Assembly: GCF_900101785.1 (NCBI RefSeq)
Contig: NZ_LT629688.1
Span: forward strand, 2,728,001-2,792,000
Source of the DNA: Auraticoccus monumenti
GTDB lineage: Bacteria > Actinomycetota > Actinomycetes > Propionibacteriales > Propionibacteriaceae
Direction of reading: 5' to 3'
Length of the DNA: 64,000 nucleotides
In this document: positions 18,145 through 27,229 of the stretch, in pieces
Position numbering within the stretch: position 1 is the first letter of the stretch
Layout: every line of letters begins with the position of its first letter
The notes under the pieces: generated by a model
The model's database searches: none
What the model was told of the DNA's origin: nothing
The model's input: the letters and a program-made list of their open reading frames with translations, nothing else
Translations under genes and position numbers: made by a program

Positions 18145-18798
18145 TCAGGGGCGGACGGCCACCAGCACGCCGTCGCCCACCGGGAGCAGCGCGTGGGTCA
18201 GGTCCTCGGTCTCGGTGACCGCCTCCAGCGCCTCGCGGATGACGATGGTCTCGTCCTCCTCGTTGCCGGCGTCGGCGGTGCGACCGGACCACAGCACGTC
18301 CAGCACCACCAGCAGCCCACCGGGACGGAGCAGCCGCAGCGCCTGGGCGACGTACTCCACGTACTCCAGCTTGTCCCCGCCGACCAGGACCAGGTCGTAG
18401 ACCCCGTCGCTGAGCCGGGGGAGGACGTCCAGCGACCGGCCGGTGATCAGCCGGAACCGGTTGCTGGTGATGCCGGCGGCCAGCAGGGCGCGTCGGGCGT
18501 CGGCCTGGTCCTCGGCCTCGGGGTCGACGCTGGTCAGCACGCCACCCTTGGCCATCCCGGACAGCAGGGCCAGCCCGGAGACGCCCCCGCCGGTCCCGAT
18601 CTCGACGACGGCCTTGGCCGAGACGGTCCGGGCCAGCAGGGTGAGCAGCGACGCCGTGCCCTGGCTGACCACCTGGCCACCGGAGCGCAGCGCCGCGCGG
18701 CGGGCGTCGTCGGCGGTGGGGGACTCCGGCACGAAGGTCTCGGTCCACTCCCACAGTTCGGGGCTGGGTGCGCTGGGGCCGTAGGAAGACTGGGTCAC
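18145..18798 (-). CDS. O-methyltransferase, family 3
   Basis: 217 aa class I SAM-dependent methyltransferase. The SAM loop is VVEIGTGGGVSGLALL (about 65-80), then LTSVDPEAED with the acidic ribose-binding residue, and YDLVLVGGDK in the metal-binding/catechol-type region. It corresponds to M. tuberculosis Rv1220c, which likewise lies just before sigE. The acceptor is unknown. GTG 18798 is preferred to an upstream ATG-like frame start at 18867 because TACGCT (18811-18806) lies 7 nt ahead of it. Confidence 0.85.
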   Translation of the reverse strand: MTQSSYGPSAPSPELWEWTETFVPESPTADDARRAALRSGGQVVSQGTASLLTLLARTVSAKAVVEIGTGGGVSGLALLSGMAKGGVLTSVDPEAEDQADARRALLAAGITSNRFRLITGRSLDVLPRLSDGVYDLVLVGGDKLEYVEYVAQALRLLRPGGLLVVLDVLWSGRTADAGNEEDETIVIREALEAVTETEDLTHALLPVGDGVLVAVRP

Positions 18799-18865
18799 GC
18801 GCGACAGCGTAGGCCATCCGGCACGGCGTGGCCGGGCTCCGCGCGGTGGCCCTACGATCACCCCC

Positions 18866-19093
18866 ATGAGTCACACCGTGTCCGCCGAGCTCGTCGCCTC
18901 CGTCCTCAAGGTGGGCGTGACGGTCGGCCAGCAGGTGACGGCCGAGGACGAGGTCGTGCTGCTGGAGTCGATGAAGATGGAGATCCCCGTGCTGGCCGAG
19001 GTGGCGGGCACGGTGAGCGAGGTCGTGGCCCGCACCGGTGACGTGGTCCGCGACGGCGACCCGCTGGTCGTGATCAGCCCGGAGCGGTCGTGA
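18866..19093 (+). CDS. biotin/lipoyl attachment-domain carrier protein
   Basis: 75 aa, nothing but one biotinyl/lipoyl domain. LLESMKMEIPV holds the modified Lys in the biotin-type MKM context, and the second hammerhead half is VRDGDPLVVI. It could serve as the biotin carrier of an acyl-CoA carboxylase whose other subunits lie elsewhere. Its TGA overlaps the GTG of the dapA-like gene by 4 nt, a coupling whose reason is unclear. TACGAT at 18853-18858 is 7 nt before ATG 18866. Confidence 0.85.
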   Translation: MSHTVSAELVASVLKVGVTVGQQVTAEDEVVLLESMKMEIPVLAEVAGTVSEVVARTGDVVRDGDPLVVISPERS

Positions 19094-19989
19094 GCGCCCC
19101 CGCGCCCGGCCAGCCGGTCTTCGGCCGGCTGCTCACCGCGATGGTGACGCCCTTCGCCGAGGACGGCTCGCTGGACCTCGACGCCACCCGCGCCCTGGCC
19201 CGGTACCTGGTCGACGAGCTGGCCAACGACGGGCTGGTGGTCAACGGCACCACCGGTGAGTCCCCGACCACCACCGACGCGGAGAAGCAGCAGGTGCTGC
19301 GCGCCGTCGTGGAGGAGGTGGGCGACCGCGCGGTGGTGGTCGCCGGGGTGGGGACCTACGACCCCGAGCACACCGTGCACCTGGCCGAGCAGGCCACCGA
19401 CGCCGGCGCCGACGGGCTGCTGGTGGTGACCCCCTTCTACTCCCGGCCCACCCAGCAGGGGCTGCTGGCCCACTTCACCTCGGTGGCCGACCGGACCCGG
19501 CTGCCGATCATGCTCTACGACATCCCGCACCGGGCCGGCACCGCCATCGAGACCGACACCCTGATCAGGCTGGCCGAGCACGAGCGCATCGTCGCGGTGA
19601 AGGACGCCAAGAGCGACCCGGTGGCCAGCTCGCAGGTGATGGCGGCCACCGACCTCGCCTGGTACGCCGGCGACGACGCCATCACGCTGCCGCTGCTGGC
19701 CGTCGGCGCCGTCGGCGTGGTCGGCACCTCGACCCACTTCACCGGCGTCGGGATGAAGGAGCTGATCGAGGCCCAGGTCCGCGGCGACGCCGCCGCGGCG
19801 CTGGCTGCTCACCGGCGGCTGCTGCCGGTGATGACCGGGGTGTTCGCCACCCAGGGCTGCTCCATGGTGAAGGCGGCGCTCGCGCTGCAGGGCCACCGGG
19901 TCGGTCCGGTGCGGCTGCCCATGGTGCCGCCCACGAGCGAGCAGCTGGACCGCTTCGCCGACCAGCTCCGGGGCGCCGGGCTGCTCTGA
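19090..19989 (+). CDS. dapA: 4-hydroxy-tetrahydrodipicolinate synthase
   Basis: 299 aa Schiff-base aldolase that condenses pyruvate and aspartate semialdehyde in lysine/DAP synthesis. The GTTGES motif, [12 protein letters not shown] (catalytic Tyr) and [10 protein letters not shown] (Schiff-base Lys) are all present. The start is GTG 19090, overlapping the stop of the biotin-carrier gene (GTGA). It could be the housekeeping DapA, or one of several paralogues in actinobacteria; the dapD/dapE pair 19 kb away suits a DAP role. Confidence 0.88.
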   Translation: MSAPAPGQPVFGRLLTAMVTPFAEDGSLDLDATRALARYLVDELANDGLVVNGTTGESPTTTDAEKQQVLRAVVEEVGDRAVVVAGVGTYDPEHTVHLAEQATDAGADGLLVVTPFYSRPTQQGLLAHFTSVADRTRLPIMLYDIPHRAGTAIETDTLIRLAEHERIVAVKDAKSDPVASSQVMAATDLAWYAGDDAITLPLLAVGAVGVVGTSTHFTGVGMKELIEAQVRGDAAAALAAHRRLLPVMTGVFATQGCSMVKAALALQGHRVGPVRLPMVPPTSEQLDRFADQLRGAGLL

Positions 19990-20070
19990 CCGCCGGCCGA
20001 CCCGGTCGCGCGGGCCGCGCCCCCGGGCCGGCTGCCCGGCCGTGCTGACCACTCCGGGAAAACCCGTGGC

Positions 20071-20097
20071 GGGAACAGGCATCCGTGGAGGCGCGTT
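20071..20097 (+). promoter_or_regulatory. ECF-type promoter upstream of sigE
   Basis: GGGAAC at 20071-20076 and CGTT at 20094-20097 with a 17-bp spacer match the -35/-10 pattern used by SigE/SigH-type ECF sigma factors (GGAAC...CGTT). It lies 140 bp before the sigE start in a 247-bp gap, so it could provide positive autoregulation of the sigE-rseA-htrA operon. No other feature was seen in this gap. Confidence 0.6.
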
Positions 20098-20236
20098 CTC
20101 CGAACTGGTTGTCACAGGGCTCTCCTACACTGGGCACCCGGGCAGTGGACAGCAGGTCCACAGGTTCCGCACAGGCAGGTCGGGCACGGTGGTGACCCGG
20201 CTCGCACCGGCGAGCGGCGACGAGAGGGGTGCACAG

Positions 20237-20878
20237 ATGGCGGCATGGCCCACGGTCCGGACCCGGACGCGGTCCGAGGACGCCCCGGCCCGCTCCCGCA
20301 GCGCGGAGCCCGAGGGCTGGACGCCCCCCACCTGGGAGCAGGTGGTGCAGGAGCACTCCGGTCGGGTCTACCGCCTGGCCTACCGCCTCACCGGCAACCC
20401 GCACGACGCGGAGGACCTCACCCAGGACGTCTTCGTCCGGGTCTTCCGCTCGCTGCACACCTTCCAGCCCGGCACCTTCGAGGGCTGGCTGCACCGCATC
20501 ACCACCAACCTCTTCCTCGACGGGGCCCGTCGCCGGCAGAAGATCCGCTTCGACGGCCTGGCCGACTCCAGCGCCGAGCGGCTGCCCTCCAACGACCGCG
20601 CCCCGGCCGAGCAGCTGGCCGACCTGGCGCTGGACCACGACGTGGCCGCCGCCCTGGCCGCCCTCTCCCCGGAGTTCCGCGCCGCGGTGGTGCTGTGCGA
20701 CATCGAGGGCCTCAGCTACGAGGAGGTGTCGGAGGTGCTGGACACCAAGCTCGGCACCGTCCGCAGCCGGATCCACCGCGGCCGCGCCCAGCTGCGAGCC
20801 GCGCTGGCCCACCGCCAGCCCGACGCCGGCCGCGAGCGCTACCTGGGCGTCGAGGCCGAGGGAGGGGTCAGCCCCTGA
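20237..20878 (+). CDS. sigE: ECF sigma factor SigE
   Basis: 213 aa extracytoplasmic-function sigma factor. After a disordered N-terminal 35 aa, region 2 is [19 protein letters not shown] with TQDVFVRVF (about 46-75) and region 4 is [20 protein letters not shown] with [11 protein letters not shown] (about 140-185). It corresponds to the M. tuberculosis envelope-stress factor (Rv1221), on the basis of sequence and the rseA-htrA-tatB genes downstream. ATG 20237 is chosen, although the frame is open from 20042, since AGGGG is about 7 nt upstream and the extra sequence lacks family similarity. It overlaps rseA (ATGA). Confidence 0.92.
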   Translation: MAAWPTVRTRTRSEDAPARSRSAEPEGWTPPTWEQVVQEHSGRVYRLAYRLTGNPHDAEDLTQDVFVRVFRSLHTFQPGTFEGWLHRITTNLFLDGARRRQKIRFDGLADSSAERLPSNDRAPAEQLADLALDHDVAAALAALSPEFRAAVVLCDIEGLSYEEVSEVLDTKLGTVRSRIHRGRAQLRAALAHRQPDAGRERYLGVEAEGGVSP

Positions 20879-22392
20879 TGCCGGTACCCGGCTCCCGACC
20901 CTGCGGGGTGAGACCCGCCGCGCTGTCCGCCCTGGTGGACGGCGCGCTGGAGCACGCCGAGAGGGAGCGGCTGCTGACCCACCTCGCCGGCTGCCCCGCG
21001 TGCCGCCGGGAGGCCGACGAGCTCCGCCGCGTCCGGGACCTGCTCGGCTCCAGCGGCCTGGCCCGCCCGGTGCAGCCGCCCACCCAGCTGTCCCGCCGGC
21101 TGGTCGACATCGCCGGTGAGGACGCCGCGTCCCCGTTGTGGACCCGTCCCTTCGACCCCCCGCGCCACGGCGGGTCGGCGCTGCCGATGCGGCACCGGGT
21201 GCTGCGCCAGCGGGTCGGTACGGCCAGCGTGCTGGCCGCGGTGCTGCTGATGACCTTCGCCACCGTGGGCTGGAGCGCCGCGCCCGCCGCGAGCACGCCC
21301 GTCACCGATCCCGGACCGCGCTCCCAGAGCTCCTTCGGCGCCGCCCTGACGCAGGTGCCGCTGGCCACCGAGGGCATGGCGGCCCTGCTGCTGTCGGGCT
21401 CGGCCGGCCTGGAGCGGCTCCGTGAGGACGGCCGACCGGCGTCCGAGGCCGGGGACCTGCGCCGCGACCAGCCGATCACCGCCGACGAGGCCCTGGTGGT
21501 GCTGCAGAACAGCGCGATGGCCGGTGCGGTGCTGCCGCGCTCGGGCCGTCAGGACGTCCAGGTGCAGGTCGGCGGAGACGTCGTCCGGGCCTCGGTCGAC
21601 GTCGCGGTGCAGCCCGGCCAGAGCACCCAGGTCACCGTCTGGTCCGCGGCGGGGGAGCAGGTGGGCGCCGGGTCGCTGGCCGTCCAGGACGCCCCGGCAC
21701 CGGTGGAGCTGCTGGGCACCCGGCACACGCTGAGCGGGTTCCTGCGCGCCGGCACGGTCGCCGGGCGGGAGGCGTCGGTGGTCGAGGCCCGCGAGGGCGT
21801 GGACGTGGTGGCCCGCTGGTGGGTCGACGCCGAGACGGGGCTGCTGCTGCGCACCGAGCGCTACGACGACGGCAGCGGCCGCGCCACCGCGGTGTCGGGC
21901 TTCACCAGCGTCGACATCGGCAGCGACACCTTCTCCGTCGCGCTGGCGCCGCGGCTGGCCACCTTCGGCGGCGGCGTGGTCTCCCTGTCCGAGGCACCGA
22001 GGCTGTCCGCGCAGGGGTGGTCCTGCGAGGACGAGCTGGGCGGTCTGCCGCTGGTGCAGCTGCGCACCTCCGCGGACGGCTCGCTGCTGAGCGCCTACAG
22101 CGACGGCGTGCGGACCGTGGCCGTCGTCCAGCAGCACGGCACGCTGGCGGACCAGCCCGCCGGCTTCGAGTGGGACGAGTCGCTGGCCGCCTGGCGCCGC
22201 ACCGACAGCCTCCCGGCCCAGCTGGTGTGGCAGAGCGGGGAGCGCGTCATCACCGTGACCACCGACTCCCCGGACGGCACCGTGTGGGACGCCGTCGCGG
22301 AGCTCCCGCACGACGAGCCCGAGCACCGCACCGGCGTGGAGCGGGTGCTCGAGGGCTGGCAGCGCATCGGCTCCCTGGTGCTGCAGCGGTGA
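20878..22392 (+). CDS. rseA: anti-sigma factor with zinc (ZAS) domain and RseB-like domain
   Basis: 504 aa. The N terminus is a zinc-binding anti-sigma domain, with His35, Cys39 and Cys42 in THLAGCPAC, plus Cys9 as possible fourth ligand. One membrane helix follows at about 112-131. The outer 370 aa resemble the MucB/RseB sensor fold, for example WWVDAETGLLLRTERYDD. So this one protein seems to combine what are RseA and RseB in E. coli, and is far longer than M. tuberculosis RseA (about 150 aa). It would hold SigE at the membrane and be cleaved on envelope stress. Start and stop overlap sigE and htrA. Confidence 0.85.
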   Translation: MPVPGSRPCGVRPAALSALVDGALEHAERERLLTHLAGCPACRREADELRRVRDLLGSSGLARPVQPPTQLSRRLVDIAGEDAASPLWTRPFDPPRHGGSALPMRHRVLRQRVGTASVLAAVLLMTFATVGWSAAPAASTPVTDPGPRSQSSFGAALTQVPLATEGMAALLLSGSAGLERLREDGRPASEAGDLRRDQPITADEALVVLQNSAMAGAVLPRSGRQDVQVQVGGDVVRASVDVAVQPGQSTQVTVWSAAGEQVGAGSLAVQDAPAPVELLGTRHTLSGFLRAGTVAGREASVVEAREGVDVVARWWVDAETGLLLRTERYDDGSGRATAVSGFTSVDIGSDTFSVALAPRLATFGGGVVSLSEAPRLSAQGWSCEDELGGLPLVQLRTSADGSLLSAYSDGVRTVAVVQQHGTLADQPAGFEWDESLAAWRRTDSLPAQLVWQSGERVITVTTDSPDGTVWDAVAELPHDEPEHRTGVERVLEGWQRIGSLVLQR

Positions 22393-23876
22393 GCGACCGA
22401 CCACCCGGCTCCGGGCCGGGCGAGCCGACGCACGAGCCGCACGGGCTGGAGATGTTCTTCGGGCCCCGCCGGGACGACCCCGACCAGACCGACACCGTCG
22501 AGATGGCCCGCCTCCGGCCGCGTCCGGACCCGGGAGCCCTGCCACCTCCGGGCCCGGTCCCCGGGTGGGGTCCGCGTGAGGTGTCCGGGCCGGGGGCGCA
22601 CGGGCGTCCCGACGGCTGGGCCGCCCCCACCGGCGCCCCGCTGGGGCCTGTCCCGCCGACGGGACCGACCGGTCGTGGTCCGCTGCCCCCTCCGCGACCC
22701 TCCTGGGCACCCCCGGCCGGCGCCGCACCGGCGACGGCCACCACGCTGCCGCCGGCGCGCCCGACGGGGACCCGGCGCCGCGGGGTGATCGGCGTGGCCG
22801 CGCTGACCGCGCTGGTGGTCGGGGGCGCCGCCGGGCTGGGCGGTGCCGTGGTCGGGTCCCAGCTCGCCGCCGGACCGGTGGCGCCCTCGGCGGCGCCGAG
22901 CGCGTCCACCCAGCCGACGGTTGCGGCACCGGCTCCGGTCCCGTCGGGCGGTCGGAGCACGCAGCCGGCGGTCGGGGTCGCCGCCGCCGTGCTGCCCAGC
23001 ACCGTGACCATCGAGTCCGGCAGCTCCACCGGCTCCGGGTTCGTGCTGGGCGACGACGGCACCATCATGACCAACAACCACGTGGTGGCCTCGGCGGCCG
23101 AGGACGGTTCCGGGGAGGTCAAGGTGGTCTTCGACGACGGCACCCGGGCCCAGGCCACGATCGTCGGGCGCAGCCCCGGCTACGACCTGGCGGTCATCCA
23201 GGTGCAGGACGAGGCGCCGCTGACGCCGGTCCGGATCGGCAGCTCCGAGGGCGTGGCCATCGGCCAGTCCGCGGTGGCCGTCGGCTCCCCGCTGGGTCTC
23301 GGCGGCACCGTCACCGAGGGCATCATCTCGGCGCTGGACCGCCCGGTGGTGGTCGGTGGCGGCGCGGACGCCCAGGGTGCCTCGGCCTACATCAACGCCA
23401 TCCAGACCGACGCCCCGATCAACCCGGGCAACTCCGGCGGCCCGCTGGTCGACGGCGAGGGCCGTGTGATCGGCATCAACTCCGCGATCCTGAGCCTCGG
23501 CGCACAGGGCGGTGACGCCCAGGGCGGCAACATCGGGGTCGGTTTCGCCATCCCGATCGACCAGGCGATGGAGATCGGCCGGCTGCTGATCGAGGACGGC
23601 GAGGCCACCTACCCGGTGATCGGCGCGCAGGTCCGCACCCAGCCCGACGACTCCGGGGTGCTGCTGGACGAGATCACCCCCGGCGGGGCGGCCGAGCGGG
23701 CCGGCCTCCGGCGCGGGGACGTGGTGGCCAGCATCGACGGGGAGCGGGTGTGGGAGACCGTGGAGCTGATCGTGTCGATCCGCACCCACCGACCCGGCGA
23801 GACGGTCACGCTCGGGGTCCTCCGCGACGGCCGCACGCGCGAGGTCGCGGTCGAGCTGGAGGGGGAGGTCGGATGA
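22389..23876 (+). CDS. htrA: HtrA/DegP-type serine protease with PDZ domain
   Basis: 495 aa. Cytoplasmic Pro/Gly-rich N terminus of about 130 aa, one membrane helix (about 133-155), then a trypsin-like protease outside the membrane: TNNHVV (His near 231), YDLAVI (Asp near 266) and GNSGGPL (Ser near 349). One PDZ domain (about 390-490, GGAAERAGLRRGDVV) closes the protein. It acts in envelope protein quality control and, in mycobacteria, interacts with the SigE circuit. It starts at GTG 22389, overlapping the rseA stop. Confidence 0.93.
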   Translation: MSDRPPGSGPGEPTHEPHGLEMFFGPRRDDPDQTDTVEMARLRPRPDPGALPPPGPVPGWGPREVSGPGAHGRPDGWAAPTGAPLGPVPPTGPTGRGPLPPPRPSWAPPAGAAPATATTLPPARPTGTRRRGVIGVAALTALVVGGAAGLGGAVVGSQLAAGPVAPSAAPSASTQPTVAAPAPVPSGGRSTQPAVGVAAAVLPSTVTIESGSSTGSGFVLGDDGTIMTNNHVVASAAEDGSGEVKVVFDDGTRAQATIVGRSPGYDLAVIQVQDEAPLTPVRIGSSEGVAIGQSAVAVGSPLGLGGTVTEGIISALDRPVVVGGGADAQGASAYINAIQTDAPINPGNSGGPLVDGEGRVIGINSAILSLGAQGGDAQGGNIGVGFAIPIDQAMEIGRLLIEDGEATYPVIGAQVRTQPDDSGVLLDEITPGGAAERAGLRRGDVVASIDGERVWETVELIVSIRTHRPGETVTLGVLRDGRTREVAVELEGEVG

Positions 23877-23934
23877 GCCACCGGGCCCCGGTCGGGCGTC
23901 CTCGGCGTGCCGCCGCGAGCGATAAGGTCGGATC

Positions 23935-24399
23935 ATGAACCTCAACCCAGCGGAGATCATCGCGCTGGTGATCCTGGGCATCCTGCTGTTCGGACCCGAC
24001 AAGCTGCCCGACCTGGCGCGCAAGGCGGCACGGGTGCTCAACTACGTGCGCAACATCGCCAACAACGCCCAGCAGTCGATCCAGAGCGAGCTCGGGCCGG
24101 GGTTCGAGGACTTCGACATCCGCGACCCCAAGGGGTTCATCCGCAAGAAGATCGCCGACCAGATGGACCCGATCACCGCCGACGTCAAGGGCGAGATCGC
24201 CGACACCAAGGCGACGTTCGCCGACACCACCGAGGACCTGAAGAGCGTCCAGGAGGACCTGCGGAACGCGAACGCCGACATCCGCGGCTCCATCACCGGC
24301 ACCGGGGACACCGCGGCCACCGACCCGGGGTCCGCCGCGCTCAACGGGTCGCGGGTGCTGGCCGGGGCCGGGGCCCCGTTCGACGTCGACGCCACCTGA
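23935..24399 (+). CDS. tatB: twin-arginine translocase subunit TatB
   Basis: 154 aa. One N-terminal membrane helix (about 6-20) runs into FGPDKLPDLARKAARVL, the Gly-Pro hinge and amphipathic helix of the TatA/TatB family; a long polar tail with coiled-coil potential follows, which fits TatB. With TatA and TatC it exports folded RR-signal proteins. The position after htrA matches Rv1224. TAAGGT at 23923-23928 lies 6 nt before ATG 23935, giving tatB its own leaderless promoter. The last 59 nt overlap the convergent EamA gene. Confidence 0.88.
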   Translation: MNLNPAEIIALVILGILLFGPDKLPDLARKAARVLNYVRNIANNAQQSIQSELGPGFEDFDIRDPKGFIRKKIADQMDPITADVKGEIADTKATFADTTEDLKSVQEDLRNANADIRGSITGTGDTAATDPGSAALNGSRVLAGAGAPFDVDAT

Positions 24400-25285
24400 G
24401 CCGACTCCCCGTGCCGTCGGCCGGACCCGGTCGCTGACCGGCCCGGGTGGCCACCAGGGCCCCGAGCACCAGCAGCAGCCCACCGCCGGCCTCGGCCGCG
24501 TTCGGCCGCTGGTCCAGCAGCAGCCACGCCGCGCTCATGGCCACCACCGGGACCAGCAGCACCCAGGGGACCACGGTGGCCGACCGGTAGCGCCCGAGCA
24601 GGGTGGAGAAGATGCCGTAGCCGACCAGCGAGGCGAGCCCGGCGGTGTAGAGGGTGGAGACCACGGCCTGCCAGGAGATCCCGGCCAGCGCGGCCCCGAC
24701 CACCGTCGGCCCGTCCGTGACCAGCGAGAGGGCCAGCACCGGCGCGGGGACCACCAGCGCCGACCACACGGTGAGGCCGAGCCCGGACCCGACACCGGCG
24801 CTGCGCGTGACCACGTTGCCCACCGCCCAGGACAGCGCCGCCCCGAGCACCAGCAGCAGCGCGGTCAGCGTCACGTCGCCGCCGCGGCCGACGGCGACCA
24901 CGGCCAGCCCGCCCGAGCCCAGCAGCACCCCGGCGACCTGCGCCGGACGGGGCCGTTCCCTCAGCGCCCCCGCGGCGATCACCACGGTGAGGACCACCTG
25001 CGCCTGGAGCAGCAGGGCCGCCAGCCCGGGCGGCATCCCGGCCTGCAGGCCGAGGTAGAGCAGCGCGAACTGACCCAGGGACGTGAACACCCCCACCGCG
25101 ACGACCACCCGCCAGGGCGCCGCCGGCCGGGGGACCAGGAAGACCGCCGGGACCGCCACCGCGACGAACCGCAGGGCCACGAGGAGCAGCGGGGGCATGT
25201 CGGTCAGCCCCCAGTCGATGACCAGGAAGTTGAGCCCCCAGATGAGGGCGACCAGAGCCGCCAGCCACGTGTCGCGCAGAGTCAC
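24341..25285 (-). CDS. EamA/DMT-superfamily transporter
   Basis: 314 aa membrane protein with about ten hydrophobic helices in two EamA repeats; ALIWGLNFLVIDWGL opens the first and a basic Arg/Pro tail follows the last. Drug/metabolite exporters of this type move amino acids or other small metabolites; the substrate is unknown. GTG 25285 (VTLRDTWLAALVALIWG) is chosen since the upstream sequence is polar and unrelated. It is divergent from a LysR gene, which probably controls it, and its 3' end overlaps tatB by 59 nt. Confidence 0.82.
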   Translation of the reverse strand: MTLRDTWLAALVALIWGLNFLVIDWGLTDMPPLLLVALRFVAVAVPAVFLVPRPAAPWRVVVAVGVFTSLGQFALLYLGLQAGMPPGLAALLLQAQVVLTVVIAAGALRERPRPAQVAGVLLGSGGLAVVAVGRGGDVTLTALLLVLGAALSWAVGNVVTRSAGVGSGLGLTVWSALVVPAPVLALSLVTDGPTVVGAALAGISWQAVVSTLYTAGLASLVGYGIFSTLLGRYRSATVVPWVLLVPVVAMSAAWLLLDQRPNAAEAGGGLLLVLGALVATRAGQRPGPADGTGSRLRWRRRRTGPRPRPAPATR

Positions 25286-25374
25286 GGGCCCCAGCCTGTC
25301 CGGGTTGATCGTGAAGCACCAGCGCACAGAATTCGATACTTCCTTGTAGCGCTGCTGCATGGTTGGATGGCGAC

Positions 25375-26310
25375 GTGATCGACCTCTCGGCTCTGGTGTC
25401 CCTGCGGGCCGTCGACGCGACCGGCTCCGTGTCGGCCGCCGCGGACGCCCTCGGCTACACCCCCAGCGCGGTCTCCCAGCAGATCAAGCGGCTCGAGCGC
25501 CAGGCGGGGGTGGCCCTGCTGGAGCGGGTGGGACGCGGCGTGATGCTGACCGGACCCGGGCGCCGGCTGGTCGAGGAGGGTGCGACGCTGCTGCTGGACC
25601 TGGAGCAGATCGAGGCCGGGCTGCTGGCCGAGGCGGGCACCGTGTCCGGCCGGCTGCGGGTGACCGCCTTCTCCACCGCGATGCGTGGGCTGGTCGCCCC
25701 GGCGGTGGCCACCCTGCTCACCGACCACCCCGACCTCGAGGTCACCCTCACCGAGTCCGAGCCCTTCGAGGCGGTCGACCTCGTCGCCGCGGGGCAGGCC
25801 GACGTCGCGGTGGTGCACAGCTGGGGCGACCAGGCGCTGGAGACCCCGGACCACGTCGACCCGGTGCCGGTCGGTCGCGACGTCGCCGACGTGCTGGTCC
25901 CGGTCGGTCACCGGCTGGCGGGCCGGACCCGGGTGAGCCCGCACGACCTGGTCGACGAGGACTGGATCGCCACCCCCGAGGGCAGCATCTGCCGGCGCTG
26001 GCTGTCCCGGATGCACGACGGCACCGGGCGGCCGCCGCGGATCGCCCACCAGGCGTTCGAGTTCGAGTCCCACGTGGCGATGGTGGAGGCCGGGCTGGGC
26101 ATCGCGCTGGTGCCCCGGCTGGGACGTCAGCCGCTCCCGCCCGGCGTCGTCGCCGTCGCCGTGCACCGCCCGGTGCCCGAGCGCACCATCACCGCGCTGT
26201 CACGTCGCAGCATGGGCTCCAGCCCGGCCGTCCGCGCCGTACTGGACGCGCTGGGCCGGGCCGGTGAGGGCACGCACCCCCTAGCCCCCGCTCCGCGGCG
26301 GCTCAGGTGA
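25375..26310 (+). CDS. LysR-family transcriptional regulator
   Basis: 311 aa. Winged helix-turn-helix in the first 60 residues (SVSAAADALGYTPSAVSQQI and KRLERQAGVALLERVGRGV), then the two-lobed ligand-binding domain from about residue 90. The start GTG 25375 gives the common IDLSALVSLRAV opening. The target is probably the divergent EamA exporter across the 89-bp gap; I could not define a clear T-N11-A operator there. The 3' end overlaps the convergent serine hydrolase gene by 8 nt. Confidence 0.88.
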   Translation: MIDLSALVSLRAVDATGSVSAAADALGYTPSAVSQQIKRLERQAGVALLERVGRGVMLTGPGRRLVEEGATLLLDLEQIEAGLLAEAGTVSGRLRVTAFSTAMRGLVAPAVATLLTDHPDLEVTLTESEPFEAVDLVAAGQADVAVVHSWGDQALETPDHVDPVPVGRDVADVLVPVGHRLAGRTRVSPHDLVDEDWIATPEGSICRRWLSRMHDGTGRPPRIAHQAFEFESHVAMVEAGLGIALVPRLGRQPLPPGVVAVAVHRPVPERTITALSRRSMGSSPAVRAVLDALGRAGEGTHPLAPAPRRLR

Positions 26311-27229
26311 GCGCCGGCAGGAGGACCTCCCACACGGAGTCCAGGACGTCGCTCGTCGGCCCCGGATGGCTCGCGGTCACGGTGACGCACACCCCCTGCT
26401 CGGGCAGCAGGATGCACAGCTGGCCGTGGATCCCGTCCATCCGCCAGGCCCCTGCCCGCGAGCACCCCCACACCTGGAGGCCGTACCGCTCGTTGTCCGG
26501 GTGCGGCGCCGAGGCCCCCGTCGCGCGGTGCTCCCCGGTGGCCACCATGTCCGCCGACATCTCGGCCAGGTAGCCCGCCGGCAGGAGCCGGCGCCCCTCG
26601 TGAGCACCTCCGTCGAGGAGCACACGTCCCACGCGCGCCAGCTCCTCGGTGCGCAGCTGCAGGCCCACCGCGCCGAGGGAGAACCCGAGCGGGCAGCGCG
26701 ACCACTGCGGGTTGCCGATCCCCAGCGGGGCGAACAGCCGTGGCCGCAGGTAGTCGCGCAGGTCCTCCCCGGTGCACGCGTGCAGCACCCGGCTCAGCAG
26801 GTACGTGCTCGCCCCCCGGTAGGCGAACGAGGCTCCTGGCTCCGCCGAGAGCGGTGCAGCCAACGCCTCCGCGGCCGGGTCCCCGGGGTGGTCGGCGTCC
26901 GGGTCGCTCCAGCGCCAGGTGATGCCCGACGTCATGGTCAGCAGGTGCCGGATCGTGATGGCCTCGGTGCCCGCGGCCGCCGTCCGGACCAGAGCCGGCA
27001 GGTGGTCCAGAAGGAGGTCGTCCAGCCCCAGCCGCCCCTCGGCCTCAGCCAGCCCCACCGCGAGGGAGGTGATCGTCTTCGACACCGAGTAGAGGTCGCG
27101 TCGGACGTCGATCGACCAGCTCCGGACCACGGGCGACCCACCCGGGCGGTGGATGTGGACGCCGTGCAGGCTGAGGCCACGTCCGCCGAGGCCCCGCAGC
27201 GCCTCGTCGAGCTCCTCGTCGCTCACCAT
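26303..27229 (-). CDS. class C beta-lactamase-like serine hydrolase
   Basis: 308 aa. SVSK gives the SxxK nucleophile/base (Ser in YSVSKTITSLAVG), and the following ITIRHLLTMTSGI is typical of the beta-lactamase/DD-peptidase/esterase family. The usual YxN motif may be replaced by AYRGAST. There is no signal peptide, so an esterase-like cytoplasmic role is as likely as a resistance role. The ATG overlaps the stop of the upstream 92-aa gene by 7 nt, so the two are co-translated. Confidence 0.78.
   Translation of the reverse strand: MVSDEELDEALRGLGGRGLSLHGVHIHRPGGSPVVRSWSIDVRRDLYSVSKTITSLAVGLAEAEGRLGLDDLLLDHLPALVRTAAAGTEAITIRHLLTMTSGITWRWSDPDADHPGDPAAEALAAPLSAEPGASFAYRGASTYLLSRVLHACTGEDLRDYLRPRLFAPLGIGNPQWSRCPLGFSLGAVGLQLRTEELARVGRVLLDGGAHEGRRLLPAGYLAEMSADMVATGEHRATGASAPHPDNERYGLQVWGCSRAGAWRMDGIHGQLCILLPEQGVCVTVTASHPGPTSDVLDSVWEVLLPALT

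Noticed and set aside
22095-24041. 648-codon minus-strand frame opposite htrA
   Set aside because: Covers known HtrA coding DNA and has repetitive Arg/Gly/Asp content without a domain; a shadow frame.
25286-25374. LysR operator between the EamA and LysR genes
   Set aside because: No T-N11-A palindrome with convincing arms; only short partial repeats around AGCGCTGC.
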